Shown piece after piece: positions 25,715 through 35,451 of a stretch of 64,000 nucleotides of DNA. The notes below the pieces were generated by a model, which worked only from the letters and a program-made list of their open reading frames with translations, was not told the origin of the DNA and made no database searches. Numbering within the stretch: position 1 is the first letter of the stretch; every line of letters starts with the position of its first letter. The translations under genes were made by a program, and so were the position numbers. Origin of the DNA: Stutzerimonas azotifigens (GTDB taxonomy: Bacteria > Pseudomonadota > Gammaproteobacteria > Pseudomonadales > Pseudomonadaceae); NCBI RefSeq assembly GCF_013522725.1, contig NZ_JAAMRF010000007.1, forward strand, positions 186,001-250,000, in the 5' to 3' direction.

Positions 25715-27544
25715 ATGCACCCGCGAGTTATAGAGGTCACCGAGCGGCTCATCGAGCGCAGCCGCCCGACCCGACAGCGCTATCTGGCGATGATGGCTGC
25801 CGCCGCCAGCGAGGGGCCGCAGCGCGGCGCGCTGCAGTGCGCCAATTTCGCCCATGGCGTAGCCGGTTGCGGTTCGGCCACCGACAAGCAGCGCCTGCGG
25901 CTGATGGACGAGGCCAACGTGGCGATCGTGTCGGCCTATAACGACATGCTTTCGGCCCACCAGCCGTACCACTACTTTCCCGACGTGATCAAGGAAGCGC
26001 TGCGCGAGATGGGCTCGGTCGGCCAGTTCGCTGGTGGCGTCCCGGCGATGTGCGATGGTGTGACTCAGGGCGAGGCCGGCATGGAGCTGAGCCTGGCCAG
26101 TCGCGAAGTCATTGCGCTGTCCACCGCGGTGGCGCTGTCGCACAACATGTTCGATGCAGCGCTGATGCTGGGCATCTGCGACAAGATCATCCCGGGGCTG
26201 ATGATCGGGGCGCTGCGCTTCGGCCATCTGCCCACTGTGTTCGTGCCAGGCGGTCCGATGACCTCCGGCATCCCGAACAAGGAAAAGGCCGAGGTTCGCC
26301 AGCTTTACGCGGAAGGAAAGGCCACCCGCGAAGAACTGCTCGAATCCGAGATGAAGTCCTACCATGGGCCCGGTACCTGTACCTTCTACGGTACGGCCAA
26401 CACCAACCAGGTGGTGATGGAGATCATGGGGCTGCACCTGCCCGGATCGTCTTTCGTCAACCCGTACACGCCGCTGCGCGACGAGCTCACCCGCGAGGCG
26501 GCACGCCAGGTCACGCGCATGACCAAGCAGAGCGGCAACTACCTGCCGCTGTGCCAGGTGGTCGATGAAAAGTCGATCATCAACTCCGTGGTGGCGCTTT
26601 GTGCCACTGGCGGCTCGACCAACCACACGCTGCACATCCCGGCATTTGCGCAAGCAGCCGGTATCCAGCTGACCTGGCAGGACATGGCCGACATCTCGGC
26701 GGTGGTGCCGACCCTGGCCAAGGTCTATCCCAACGGCCAGGCGGACGTGAACCACTTCCATGCGGTCGGTGGCGTGCCCTTCATGGTGCGCACCTTGCTC
26801 GAAGCCGGCTTGTTGCATGAGGACGTCTACACGGTCCTGGGCAAAGGGCTGTCGCGCTATACCCAGGAACCTTTCCTTGAGGACGGCAAGCTGGTCTGGC
26901 GCGAAGGGCCGCTGCAAAGCCTGGACGAGGCGATCCTGCGCCCGGTGGAGCGCGCCTTCTCGCCGGAGGGCGGCTTGCGCGTGCTCGAAGGCAATCTGGG
27001 GCGCGGCGTGACCAAGATTTCTGCCGTGGCGCCTGAGCACCGGATCGTCGAGGCGCCATGCCGGGTTTTTTCCGACCAGACGGAGCTGGCCCAGGCGTTC
27101 AAGGCCGGCGAGCTGGAGCGCGATTTCATCGCGGTGGTCCGCTTCCAGGGGCCCAAGGCCAACGGCATGCCGGAGCTGCACAAGCTGACGCCATTCCTCG
27201 GCGTGCTGCAGGACCGCGGCCACAAGGTCGCGCTGGTGACCGACGGCCGTATGTCGGGCGCTTCGGGCAAGGTCCCGGCGGCCATCCATGTGAGTCCCGA
27301 GGCCATCGATGGCGGGCCGCTTGCGCGGGTTCGCGACGGCGACATCATTCGCGTCGACGCGGCGGCAGGCGAATTGCGCGTGCTGGTCGATCAGGCCGAG
27401 TGGGACGCTCGCGAAAACGCGGCCGCGCCCAGCGACCTCGGCCTGGGTTGCGGGCGGGAACTGTTCGGCTTCATGCGTGCGGCGTTCAGCCCAGCGGAGC
27501 GGGGCGCCAGTGTATTCACCGAGGGCTTGGAGGCGCTCAAGTGA
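25715..27544 (+). CDS. edd: 6-Phosphogluconate dehydratase
   Basis: 609 residues of the IlvD/Edd dehydratase family. It removes water from 6-phosphogluconate to give 2-keto-3-deoxy-6-phosphogluconate, the first Entner-Doudoroff step. Conserved [4Fe-4S] cysteines occur in [19 protein letters not shown] and [15 protein letters not shown]; the substrate-site [15 protein letters not shown] is in the C-terminal domain. The ATG with AGGAG eight bases before it was chosen; an upstream ATG at 25694 lacks a ribosome site and overlaps the HexR box. The stop overlaps the glk GTG by four bases. Confidence 0.96.
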   Translation: MHPRVIEVTERLIERSRPTRQRYLAMMAAAASEGPQRGALQCANFAHGVAGCGSATDKQRLRLMDEANVAIVSAYNDMLSAHQPYHYFPDVIKEALREMGSVGQFAGGVPAMCDGVTQGEAGMELSLASREVIALSTAVALSHNMFDAALMLGICDKIIPGLMIGALRFGHLPTVFVPGGPMTSGIPNKEKAEVRQLYAEGKATREELLESEMKSYHGPGTCTFYGTANTNQVVMEIMGLHLPGSSFVNPYTPLRDELTREAARQVTRMTKQSGNYLPLCQVVDEKSIINSVVALCATGGSTNHTLHIPAFAQAAGIQLTWQDMADISAVVPTLAKVYPNGQADVNHFHAVGGVPFMVRTLLEAGLLHEDVYTVLGKGLSRYTQEPFLEDGKLVWREGPLQSLDEAILRPVERAFSPEGGLRVLEGNLGRGVTKISAVAPEHRIVEAPCRVFSDQTELAQAFKAGELERDFIAVVRFQGPKANGMPELHKLTPFLGVLQDRGHKVALVTDGRMSGASGKVPAAIHVSPEAIDGGPLARVRDGDIIRVDAAAGELRVLVDQAEWDARENAAAPSDLGLGCGRELFGFMRAAFSPAERGASVFTEGLEALK

Positions 27545-28503
27545 GCATTGCTCTGGTAGGCGATATCGGCGGGACCAACGCCCGCTTCGCGCTGTGGCGC
27601 GATCAGAAACTGGAATCGATCCGCGTGCTGCAGACCGCCACCTATGCCAATCCGGAAGCGGCGATCCGTGCCTACCTCGACGAGGTCGGGCAGTCGGTCG
27701 ACTCGCTGCGGGCGGTATGCCTGGCCTGCGCCGGGCCGGTGGAGGGCGAGGAGTTCCGTTTTACCAATAACCATTGGCGTCTGAGCCGGCGTGCTTTCTG
27801 CGAAGACCTCGGGCTGGCTGAGCTGCTGCTCATCAACGATTTCAGTGCCATGGCACTGGGCATGACCCGCTTGCATGACGATGAGCGGGTAACCGTCTGC
27901 GAGGGTGAATCGGAGGCGGGTCGCGCCCGCCTGGTGATCGGCCCGGGCACTGGACTCGGCGTGGCCACGTTGTTGCCGCTTCAGGGTGTTGGCTGGCGGG
28001 CGCTTCCGGGGGAAGGTGGGCACGTCTGCCTGCCGGTCGGTTCGTCACGCGAAGCGGCGCTGTGGGGGCTGCTGCATCAGGAGTTGGGTCACGTCAACGC
28101 CGAGGCGATTCTCAGTGGAGGTGGGCTGCTTCGCCTGTATCAGACCAGCTGCCGTCTCGATGGTCGCGAGCCCGAACTCGAATCGGCAGCACAGATCACT
28201 GAGGCCGCGCTGGCCGGCGAATCTTATGCGACGCAGGTATTGCAACAATTCTGCATCTGGTTGGGTCGTATTGCCGGCGACAACGTGCTGACCACGGGTG
28301 CCCGTGGCGGCGTATACATCGTCGGCGGCATCGTGCCGCGCTTCGTCGATTTCTTCCTGAGTAGCGGGTTCGAGCGGAGTTTCCGCGACAAGGGCTTCAT
28401 GGCGCCTTACTTCGAAGGCGTTCCGGTGTGGCTGGTCACGGCCGAATATCCGGGCCTCGAAGGTGCCGGTGTGGCCTTGCAGCAGCGGCTGGAGGGCGCC
28501 TGA
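27541..28503 (+). CDS. glk: Glucokinase
   Basis: 320 residues, E. coli-type glucokinase. It phosphorylates the glucose delivered by the ABC transporter. N-terminal phosphate loop [14 protein letters not shown], glucose-binding [13 protein letters not shown] (catalytic Asp), [13 protein letters not shown] and [10 protein letters not shown]. The GTG start overlaps the edd stop (GTGA), giving translational coupling. The C-terminal adenosine site [17 protein letters not shown] is complete. Confidence 0.95.
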   Translation: MSIALVGDIGGTNARFALWRDQKLESIRVLQTATYANPEAAIRAYLDEVGQSVDSLRAVCLACAGPVEGEEFRFTNNHWRLSRRAFCEDLGLAELLLINDFSAMALGMTRLHDDERVTVCEGESEAGRARLVIGPGTGLGVATLLPLQGVGWRALPGEGGHVCLPVGSSREAALWGLLHQELGHVNAEAILSGGGLLRLYQTSCRLDGREPELESAAQITEAALAGESYATQVLQQFCIWLGRIAGDNVLTTGARGGVYIVGGIVPRFVDFFLSSGFERSFRDKGFMAPYFEGVPVWLVTAEYPGLEGAGVALQQRLEGA

Positions 28504-28566
28504 GATCGGATGTGCGCGACAGGGAGTCGATCGAGGGGAATACAGCGTAATCTTGGCGGTCTTAGT

Positions 28567-28596
28567 CGTCCGGCCTGCAGATCTGCCAGCCGGACG
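28567..28596. other. Hairpin between glk and gltR
   Basis: Eight-base arms CGTCCGGC (28567-28574) and GCCGGACG (28589-28596) enclose an inner palindrome, GCAGATCTGC (28577-28586). There is no T-run on either strand, so it is not a standard intrinsic terminator. It lies 38 bases before the gltR GTG and could be an attenuator, an mRNA-stability hairpin or a protein site. Confidence 0.4.
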
Positions 28597-28634
28597 CTAA
28601 TGTTCTAACGACAAGAACAAGAAGGGATTCGATC

Positions 28635-29366
28635 GTGACCCATGCTGGAAAATCGATCCTGCTCGTCGACGACGATCAGGAAATTCGCGAGTTGCTGCAG
28701 GCCTACCTCAGCCGTTCCGGGTTTCAGGTACGGGCCGTTGCCGATGGCGCCGGCTTTCGCCAGGCGCTGCTGGACGAGCTTGCGAGCCTGGTGATCCTCG
28801 ATGTGATGCTGCCCGACGAGGACGGCTTCAGCCTCTGCCGCTGGGTGCGCGAGCATCAGCGGTTCGCCCGCGTGCCGGTGATCATGCTCACGGCAAGCTC
28901 CGACGAGGCCGATCGAGTCATCGGGCTCGAACTGGGCGCGGACGACTATCTGGGCAAGCCCTTCAGCCCGCGGGAGCTGCTGGCGCGGATCAAGGCATTG
29001 CTGCGACGCGCGCAGTACGTCGAGCAGCCGGCCAGTGACGTGCTGGCCTTTGACGACTGGCGCCTCGATCTGATCAGCCATCGGCTGTTCCATGTCGACG
29101 GGGAGGAGGTGTTCCTTTCCGGTGCCGACTTCGCCTTGCTCAGGCTGTTTCTCGACCACCCCCAGCACATCCTCGACCGCGACACCATCGCCAACGCGAC
29201 CCGCGGGCGCGAAGTGATGCCCCTTGAGCGCATCGTCGATATGGCGGTCAGCCGGCTCCGGCAGCGCCTGCGCGACACCGGCAAGCCACCCCGGTTGATC
29301 CGTACCGTGCGCGGCGCGGGTTATCTGCTCGCGGCCAGCGTGGCGCCCTGCAACGATGCGCACTGA
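28635..29366 (+). CDS. gltR: Glucose-transport response regulator GltR
   Basis: 243 residues, OmpR class. Receiver: LLVDDDQEIRELL, phospho-Asp in VILDVMLPDEDGFSLC (about 55), Thr in VIMLTAS, Lys in DYLGKPFSPREL. The C-terminal winged helix ends LIRTVRGAGYLLA. The GTG start is preceded by AAGGG. It overlaps gtrS by 11 bases. In P. aeruginosa GltR with GtrS controls glucose transport and Entner-Doudoroff genes; the gene order here is the same except for an inserted AGE gene downstream. Confidence 0.92.
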   Translation: MTHAGKSILLVDDDQEIRELLQAYLSRSGFQVRAVADGAGFRQALLDELASLVILDVMLPDEDGFSLCRWVREHQRFARVPVIMLTASSDEADRVIGLELGADDYLGKPFSPRELLARIKALLRRAQYVEQPASDVLAFDDWRLDLISHRLFHVDGEEVFLSGADFALLRLFLDHPQHILDRDTIANATRGREVMPLERIVDMAVSRLRQRLRDTGKPPRLIRTVRGAGYLLAASVAPCNDAH

Positions 29367-30822
29367 GCCTGCACGTCGCCGAATACTTCGCATAGTGCCC
29401 CGCTCGCTGCTGGGTCGGATGCTGCTGCTGACCCTGTTGGCAGTGCTTATGGCGCAGGCCTTATCGAGCTTCATCTGGGTATCACAACTGCGCGCGAGTC
29501 AGATGGAGGGCCTGTTGACCAGTGCGCGGAGCCTGGCCCACTCAATGGCGGCGAGCGTCAGCTATTTCCGCTCATTGCCGCTGGGCTACCGGCCGCTGGT
29601 GCTCGATCAGCTTCGCAGCATGGGTGGCACCCGTTTTTTCGTATCGCTCAATGAAAAGCCGCTCGAGATGCAGATACTGCCGCCTACCGAGCGTAAGGAA
29701 GCCGTATTGGCAGAGGTCGACGAAGTATTGCGCGATCGCCTCGGCAAGGACGTGGATATGCTGGTCAGCTTTGTCAGTCCAGACGACCTGCGCATTTTTA
29801 ATGGTGGTTTAAGGCTCGATGAGTTGCCGCGTTCGTGGGCCCACTATGCGTTGAGTCTGGAGCCGCTGAACCCACCGGTACTGGTCACCCAGATCCAGAT
29901 CGCGCCGGACGAGTGGTTGTATCTGGCATCGCTGATGCCGGCGCCCTATGTCGCTCTGGAAGACGAAGGCCTACCCGTCCAGCAGCTCTGGTTCATTTTC
30001 CTGACCAGCAGTTTCCTGCTGCTGTTCATCGGCGTTCTCGTGCACTGGCAGAGCCGCCCTCTGAAGCACCTGGCACGGGCGGCGCGCGACATGTCATTGG
30101 GCAGCGAGGTGGAGTTGCTCCCCGAAGCTGGTGGCAGTGAGGTGGTTGCAGTCAGTCGCGCATTCAACAGCATGCGTGAACGCATCGGCCGCTACTTGAC
30201 CGAGCGCAGCCAGCTGTTCAGTGCGATCTCCCACGATCTTCGCACGCCGATCACACGACTACGGCTGCGTGTCGAGCTGCTCGAAGATGAGGCCATGCAG
30301 CACAAGTTCAGCCGCGACCTCGACGAGTTGGAACTGCTCGTCAAGGGGGCCTTGCAGTGCGTGAAGGACACCGACATTCACGAGAACATCGAGCCGCTGG
30401 ACCTCAACCTATTGCTTGATTGCGTGACCGAGCCGTATCTGGCGCCCGCTGGCAATGGCCGAGTGACGGTTCAGGGTAGAGCCGTCGAGCTCTATCCCGG
30501 CAAGCCCCTGGCACTCAAGCGCTGTATAGGCAATCTGTTGGATAACGCATTGAAATATGGCGAGCGTGCACATTTGCTGATCGAAGACAGCGGGAGCGCC
30601 TTCGTTCTGCATGTGGACGATGAAGGTCCGGGCGTGCCTGAATCCTGGCTGGAACAGGTGTTCGAGCCGAACTTTCGTCTGGCGGCCAAGCAGCCCGGCT
30701 ACGGGCTTGGGCTTGGGATTGCGCGCAACATCGCCCACAGCCATGGTGGCGAAATCAGCCTGCGAAACCTGCAAGAGGGCGGTTTGCGCGTCACCTTGCG
30801 GCTGCCCCGGACGCTTGAATGA
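29356..30822 (+). CDS. gtrS: Sensor histidine kinase GtrS
   Basis: 488 residues. Membrane segment 1 (MLLLTLLAVLMAQALSSFIW), a periplasmic domain of about 160 residues, segment 2 (LWFIFLTSSFLLLFIGVLVHW), HAMP (SRPLKHLARAARDMSLGSEV), H-box AISHDLRTPITRLRLRVELL, and ATPase motifs NLLDNALKYGE, DDEGPGVPE and GYGLGLGIARN. The known P. aeruginosa GtrS responds to 2-ketogluconate and 6-phosphogluconate. It is translated with gltR (11-base overlap). Confidence 0.92.
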   Translation: MRTEPARRRILRIVPRSLLGRMLLLTLLAVLMAQALSSFIWVSQLRASQMEGLLTSARSLAHSMAASVSYFRSLPLGYRPLVLDQLRSMGGTRFFVSLNEKPLEMQILPPTERKEAVLAEVDEVLRDRLGKDVDMLVSFVSPDDLRIFNGGLRLDELPRSWAHYALSLEPLNPPVLVTQIQIAPDEWLYLASLMPAPYVALEDEGLPVQQLWFIFLTSSFLLLFIGVLVHWQSRPLKHLARAARDMSLGSEVELLPEAGGSEVVAVSRAFNSMRERIGRYLTERSQLFSAISHDLRTPITRLRLRVELLEDEAMQHKFSRDLDELELLVKGALQCVKDTDIHENIEPLDLNLLLDCVTEPYLAPAGNGRVTVQGRAVELYPGKPLALKRCIGNLLDNALKYGERAHLLIEDSGSAFVLHVDDEGPGVPESWLEQVFEPNFRLAAKQPGYGLGLGIARNIAHSHGGEISLRNLQEGGLRVTLRLPRTLE

Positions 30823-30824
30823 AC

Positions 30825-30889
30825 GTCACCAGGCGGTGACACCCGTAGCCGCGTTCGTTACCTGGCGTGAGCCGTGCACCCGCTAGACT
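30825..30889 (+). promoter_or_regulatory. Promoter/operator module before the AGE gene
   Basis: Order of elements: GTCAC (30825), GGTGAC (30835-30840), 16 bases, GTTACC (30857-30862), 21 bases, TAGACT (30884-30889) as the likely -10. The GTNAC elements start 11 and 21 bases apart, one face of the helix, as expected for an OmpR-type activator. There is no good -35 hexamer, which also fits activation. The module is repeated with identical spacing before gtsA. Confidence 0.55.
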
Positions 30890-30975
30890 CTGCCTGCGAG
30901 CCGATGAGGCGGCCTTGTCTACCCATGCCGTCGATGGCTATCAAACGAAGGCACCACCCCGCATGGGACCAAACA

Positions 30976-32208
30976 ATGAGAACAGTTGCACCGCTGCACC
31001 CTGACAGCTGGCTACAAAAGCCTGCTCATATAGCCTGGCTGGCGGCAGAAGGCATGCGCCTGCTGCCCTTTGCCCGGGCATCACGGGTCGATCAGGGATT
31101 CGCCGCGCTCGACGCCTGTGGGCGACTTCCTGAACCGGCCTGCGCCGAGCTGATCCATACCACACGCATGACGCATTGTTTTGCTCTGGCACATATTCAG
31201 GGCATTCCGGGTTACGCCGAACTGCTCGATCATGGCATCGGCGCGCTGCAGGGCGCCTTGCGTGATACCGAGTTTGGCGGCTGGTTCGCCGACGCCGCGC
31301 GCGCCGGTGATAAGTCGGCCTACCTGCACGCATTCGTAGCGTTGGCCGCCAGCTCCGCACGGATGGCCGGACGACCCGGTGCGCAGGCCTTGCTCGACGA
31401 GGCGATAGCTGTCCTTGAGGCGCGCTTCTGGAGCGAGGAGGAGGGCGCCTTGCGCGAAAACCTGAGCCGCGACTGGGGGCAGGAAGAAGCCTACCGGGGC
31501 GCCAACAGCAACATGCACGCCACCGAGGCTTTTCTCGCCCTGGCTGATGCCACCGGCGATACGCTGTGGCTGCAACGCGCCCTGCGCATCGCCGAGCGTG
31601 TGATCCATGGTCATGCAGCGACACGTGGACACGTGGTGGTCGAGCATTTCGACCAGGAATGGGAGGCGCTGCCAGACTACAACGATGACCGGCGCGCCGA
31701 CCCGTTCCGCCCGTATGGCAGCACGCCGGGGCATAGTTTCGAGTGGGCGCGTCTGTTGCTGCACCTCGAAGCCGCCTTGCAAGCGGCCGAGCTCCCGGCA
31801 CCGGACTGGTTGCTAGCAGACGCCTGCGGGCTGTTCGCCAGGGCCAGCCGCGATGCCTGGAATGCGGACGGCGCGCCTGGACTGGTGTACACCCTCGACT
31901 GGGCGAGCCAGCCAGTAGTACGGGCACGTCTGCATTGGGTTCATGCCGAAGCCATCGCTGCAGCCGCGGCGCTTCTCAAGCGCACGGGAGAGCCTGCCTA
32001 CGAAGACTGGTACCGCTGCTTCTGGGAGTTCAGCGCCAGTCGTTTCATGGATCTGCAGAACGGCAGTTGGCACCACGAACTCGACACTAGCAACCAGCCC
32101 GCGAGCAGCATCTGGCCAGGTAAGCCTGATCTCTACCACGCCTATCAAGCCATCTTATTGCCGCGTCTGCCTCTGGCGAAGAGCCTGGCGACGGCTCTCG
32201 CGGTGTAA
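30976..32208 (+). CDS. AGE-family sugar epimerase/isomerase
   Basis: 410 residues, N-acylglucosamine 2-epimerase superfamily with an (alpha/alpha)6 barrel. Motifs for ring opening and acid-base chemistry: RMTHCFALAH, NSNMHATEAFLAL, STPGHSFEWARLLLHLE and WVHAEAIAAAA, plus the end KPDLYHAYQAILLPRLP. Substrates in the family include GlcNAc, cellobiose and D-mannose. Next to a glucose/mannose ABC transporter a mannose isomerase (mannose to fructose) is the likeliest guess. The chosen ATG gives MRTVAPLHPDSW; earlier in-frame ATGs at 30874, 30904, 30925 and 30934 encode a Pro/Arg-rich stretch. The 5' leader from the TAGACT element would be about 80 bases. Confidence 0.85.
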   Translation: MRTVAPLHPDSWLQKPAHIAWLAAEGMRLLPFARASRVDQGFAALDACGRLPEPACAELIHTTRMTHCFALAHIQGIPGYAELLDHGIGALQGALRDTEFGGWFADAARAGDKSAYLHAFVALAASSARMAGRPGAQALLDEAIAVLEARFWSEEEGALRENLSRDWGQEEAYRGANSNMHATEAFLALADATGDTLWLQRALRIAERVIHGHAATRGHVVVEHFDQEWEALPDYNDDRRADPFRPYGSTPGHSFEWARLLLHLEAALQAAELPAPDWLLADACGLFARASRDAWNADGAPGLVYTLDWASQPVVRARLHWVHAEAIAAAAALLKRTGEPAYEDWYRCFWEFSASRFMDLQNGSWHHELDTSNQPASSIWPGKPDLYHAYQAILLPRLPLAKSLATALAV

Positions 32209-32269
32209 CAGCTCGGTGACATAGACACATCCCTTCGTTACCACGCCCGGGACTTGCCCGGCTTAGACT
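32205..32269 (+). promoter_or_regulatory. Promoter/operator module before gtsA
   Basis: GTAAC (32205), GGTGAC (32215-32220), 16 bases, GTTACC (32237-32242), 21 bases, TAGACT (32264-32269). Every spacing equals that of the module before the AGE gene, and TTCGTTACC and TAGACTC are identical. The first half-site overlaps the AGE stop codon. Expected transcription start is near 32276, giving a leader of about 48 bases to the gtsA ATG. Confidence 0.6.
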
Positions 32270-32323
32270 CCGTGCAGCGCAAGCATCAGGCTTGTATGCA
32301 TAACAACAAGAAAAGGTATTCAA

Positions 32324-33592
32324 ATGAACGCGATTACTCGCCTCGCCACTGTCGTTTCTCTCGCCTCGTTGTTTCCTCTTTCTGCTTTGGCAGCCGACTC
32401 CAAAGGCACTGTAGAAGTCGTGCACTGGTGGACGTCTGGTGGTGAAGCCGCCGCGGTAAAGGTCTTGCGCGACCTGGTCGACAAGGACGGCTTCACCTGG
32501 AAAGACAGCGCCGTTGCCGGGGGCGCCGGTTCCGCGGCGATGACTGTTTTGAAGACCCGTGTCGTATCCGGCAACCCTCCAGGTGCTGCGCAGATCAAAG
32601 GTCCAGACCTGCAGGAGTGGGGTGCGCTTGATCTGTTGAGCTCGCTCGATGAAGTGGCCGAAGCCAACGACTGGAACAAGCTGCTGTCGAAAACCGTGAT
32701 CAATACCATGCAATATGACGGTCATTACGTGGCCGTGCCGGTGAACATCCACCGCGTCAATTGGTTGTGGATCAACCCCGAAGTCTTCAAGAAAGCGGGG
32801 ATCGACAAAGCGCCTACCACCCTCGACGAACTGTACGCCGCTGGCGACAAGCTCAAAGCGGCCGGCTTCGTTCCATTGGCTCACGGCGGCCAGCCGTGGC
32901 AGGACAGCACCGTTTTCGAAGGCCTGGTGCTAGGCATCATGGGGCCCGAGGGCTATCACAAAGCATTTGTCGAGCACGACGAAGCGACGCTCACCAGCCC
33001 ACAGATGACCGAAGTGTTTACCGCGCTGAAAAAGCTTTCCAGCTACATGGACGATAACCGTGCAGGCCGTGACTGGAACCTGGCCACCGCTGAAGTGATC
33101 AACGGCAAGGCCGGCATGCAGATCATGGGCGACTGGGCGAAGAGCGAATGGACCGCAGCTGGCAAAGTGGCCGGCACTGACTACCAGTGCGTCCCGATGC
33201 CCGGTACCGCGGGCAGCTATACCTACAACATCGACTCCATCGCCATGTTCAAGCTCAAGAACGAAGGCGACATCGCTGCGCAGCACGCTTTGGCCAGAAT
33301 CGCACTGGAGCCCGAGTTCCAGTATGTGTTCAACCAGAACAAAGGCTCCATTCCGGTTCGTTCCGACCTGGACATGAGCAAGTTCGACAGCTGTGCACAG
33401 GCGTCGATGAACGACTTCAAAGAGGCCGACCAGAACGGCACGTTGGAGCCGAGCATGGCCCATAGCATGGCCACCAATCTGGCAGTGCAGGGCGCCATCT
33501 TCGATGTGGTCACCAACTTCATGAGCGAGAAGAACGCTGATCCAAGCAAGGGCGGCGCGCAAATTTATGCGGCGATCAAGTCAGCTCAATAG
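32324..33592 (+). CDS. gtsA: Glucose/mannose ABC transporter, periplasmic binding protein
   Basis: 422 residues, family 1 solute-binding protein. Signal peptide [20 protein letters not shown], cleaved near ALAAD. The mature protein starts with [16 protein letters not shown], typical of the Pseudomonas/Thermus glucose-binding proteins, and contains [18 protein letters not shown] and the [17 protein letters not shown] hinge region. It captures sugar in the periplasm and delivers it to GtsBC. A 119-base gap before the permease gene is common after highly expressed binding-protein genes. P. aeruginosa homologue: PA3190. Confidence 0.93.
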   Translation: MNAITRLATVVSLASLFPLSALAADSKGTVEVVHWWTSGGEAAAVKVLRDLVDKDGFTWKDSAVAGGAGSAAMTVLKTRVVSGNPPGAAQIKGPDLQEWGALDLLSSLDEVAEANDWNKLLSKTVINTMQYDGHYVAVPVNIHRVNWLWINPEVFKKAGIDKAPTTLDELYAAGDKLKAAGFVPLAHGGQPWQDSTVFEGLVLGIMGPEGYHKAFVEHDEATLTSPQMTEVFTALKKLSSYMDDNRAGRDWNLATAEVINGKAGMQIMGDWAKSEWTAAGKVAGTDYQCVPMPGTAGSYTYNIDSIAMFKLKNEGDIAAQHALARIALEPEFQYVFNQNKGSIPVRSDLDMSKFDSCAQASMNDFKEADQNGTLEPSMAHSMATNLAVQGAIFDVVTNFMSEKNADPSKGGAQIYAAIKSAQ

Positions 33593-33711
33593 GCTGATCC
33601 GGGCCAGCATTTTTTAGCCCCTTTCCTTCGTCGTACCCCTCGTGGCAGGACTGCGGTCTTGCTCGAGGGAGCGTTCGGCCCGAATTTCTACCTTCTGACT
33701 GGTAACGCTCG

Positions 33712-34620
33712 ATGAGTGTCACGATGGTACTTAGCAAGGCTTCGCCCTTGGACGCGCTGCAGCGCTGGCTGCCCAAGCTGGTGGTTGCACCGACCATGCT
33801 TGTGGTCATGGTCGGCTTCTACGGCTACATCCTCTGGACATTGGTGCTGTCTTTCACCAACTCCAGCTTCATGCCCAGCTACAAGTGGGTCGGCCTGCAG
33901 CAATACGCCCGCTTGATAGATAACGACCGCTGGTGGGTTGCGAGCAAGAATCTGCTGGTGTTTGGCGGCCTGTTCATCGGCATCAGCCTAGTGATCGGCG
34001 TGTTACTCGCCGTGTTGCTGGACCAGCGCATTCGGCGTGAAGGATTCATCCGAACCATCTACCTGTACCCTATGGCCTTGTCGATGATCGTCACCGGCAC
34101 CGCCTGGCAGTGGTTGCTCAATCCTGGCCTGGGCATCGACAAGATGCTGCGTGACTGGGGCTGGGAAGGTTTTCGCTTCGATTGGCTGGTTGACCCGAAC
34201 CGGGTCATTTACTGTCTTGTGATCGCGGCGGTATGGCAAGCCTCTGGCTTTGTCATAGCGCTTTTTCTTGCTGGCCTGCGCGGCGTCGATCAATCCATCG
34301 TACGTGCCGCGCAGATCGACGGCGCCAGCCTGCCGAGCATTTACCTGCGCATCATCTTGCCGAGCCTTCGGCCTGTCTTCTTCAGCGCCGTGATGATTCT
34401 TTCGCACATTGCAATCAAGAGCTTCGACCTGGTGGCGGCCATGACCGCGGGCGGGCCCGGCTATGCCTCCGATCTACCCGCGATGTTCATGTACAACTTC
34501 ACCTTCAGCCGCGGGCAGATGGGGGTAGGGTCCGCCAGCGCAATGATGATGCTCGGCGCGATCCTGGCGATCCTGGTGCCGTATCTCTATTCGGAACTGA
34601 GGGGCAAACGCCATGACTAG
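33712..34620 (+). CDS. gtsB: Glucose/mannose ABC transporter, permease 1
   Basis: 302 residues, MalF-type permease with six membrane segments. The first is LVVAPTMLVVMVGFYGYILW. The EAA-like coupling loop that docks on the ATPase is RAAQIDGASLPSIYLRIILPSL (about residues 200-220). The ATG at 33712 has no good ribosome site; an ATG four codons on is possible. It overlaps gtsC by eight bases. Confidence 0.92.
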   Translation: MSVTMVLSKASPLDALQRWLPKLVVAPTMLVVMVGFYGYILWTLVLSFTNSSFMPSYKWVGLQQYARLIDNDRWWVASKNLLVFGGLFIGISLVIGVLLAVLLDQRIRREGFIRTIYLYPMALSMIVTGTAWQWLLNPGLGIDKMLRDWGWEGFRFDWLVDPNRVIYCLVIAAVWQASGFVIALFLAGLRGVDQSIVRAAQIDGASLPSIYLRIILPSLRPVFFSAVMILSHIAIKSFDLVAAMTAGGPGYASDLPAMFMYNFTFSRGQMGVGSASAMMMLGAILAILVPYLYSELRGKRHD

Positions 34621-35443
34621 AGCATTCAGCCCAAGCCGACTAGCCATTCACGCAACCTTGCTGGTGGCGGCAGCCCTCTATTTGATACCGCTGGTCGTCA
34701 TGCTGTTGACCAGCCTCAAGACCCCGGAAGATATCCGCACGGGCAACCTGTTGTCCTGGCCCGAAGTGTTCACCCTGATCGGCTGGGTCAAGGCCTGGAG
34801 TGTGGTCGATGGGTACTTCTGGAATTCAGTGAAAATCGCCGTGCCCGCAGTGCTGATTTCGACCGCGCTCGGTGCCCTCAATGGGTATGTCCTTTCGATG
34901 TGGCGCTTCCGTGGCTCGCAGCTGTTCTTCGGTATGTTGCTCTTCGGCTGCTTCTTGCCGTTCCAGACCGTGTTGCTGCCAGCCTCTTTCACGCTTGGCA
35001 AGTTCGGCCTGGCAAACACCACGACCGGCTTGGTGCTGGTGCACGTCGTCTACGGCATCGCCTTCACAACGCTGTTCTTCCGTAACTACTACGTGAGCGT
35101 ACCCGATGCGCTGGTGCGAGCTGCGCGCCTGGACGGTGCTGGATTTTTCACCATCTTCGGGCGGATTCTGCTGCCCATGTCAACGCCAATCATCATGGTC
35201 TGCCTGATCTGGCAGTTCACCCAGATCTGGAACGACTTCCTCTTCGGCGTGGTGTTCGCCAGTGGCGATGCCCAGCCCATTACCGTGGCCCTCAATAACC
35301 TGGTGAACACCAGCACCGGGGCCAAGGAATACAACGTCGATATGGCGGCGGCGATGATCGCCGGTTTGCCAACGCTGGTGGTGTACATCTTCGCCGGCAA
35401 ATATTTCCTGCGCGGGCTGACTGCCGGCGCCGTCAAGGGTTAG
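34613..35443 (+). CDS. gtsC: Glucose/mannose ABC transporter, permease 2
   Basis: 276 residues, MalG-type permease. Six membrane segments starting LLVAAALYLIPLVVMLLTSL; the coupling loop is RAARLDGAGFFTIFGRILLP (about 165-185). It forms the membrane pore with GtsB. GAGGGG precedes the ATG within the end of gtsB. gtsD begins nine bases after its stop. Confidence 0.92.
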   Translation: MTRAFSPSRLAIHATLLVAAALYLIPLVVMLLTSLKTPEDIRTGNLLSWPEVFTLIGWVKAWSVVDGYFWNSVKIAVPAVLISTALGALNGYVLSMWRFRGSQLFFGMLLFGCFLPFQTVLLPASFTLGKFGLANTTTGLVLVHVVYGIAFTTLFFRNYYVSVPDALVRAARLDGAGFFTIFGRILLPMSTPIIMVCLIWQFTQIWNDFLFGVVFASGDAQPITVALNNLVNTSTGAKEYNVDMAAAMIAGLPTLVVYIFAGKYFLRGLTAGAVKG

Positions 35444-35451
35444 GAGCACAC

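Noticed and set aside
25670-27289. 539-codon frame opposite edd
   Set aside because: Shadow of a certain gene; Arg/His/Gln-rich product and no ribosome site.
33593-33711. Possible processing hairpin after gtsA (GGGC with GCCC around a T-rich segment)
   Set aside because: The stem is only four pairs; the gap probably does contain a 3'-end signal but I cannot define it.
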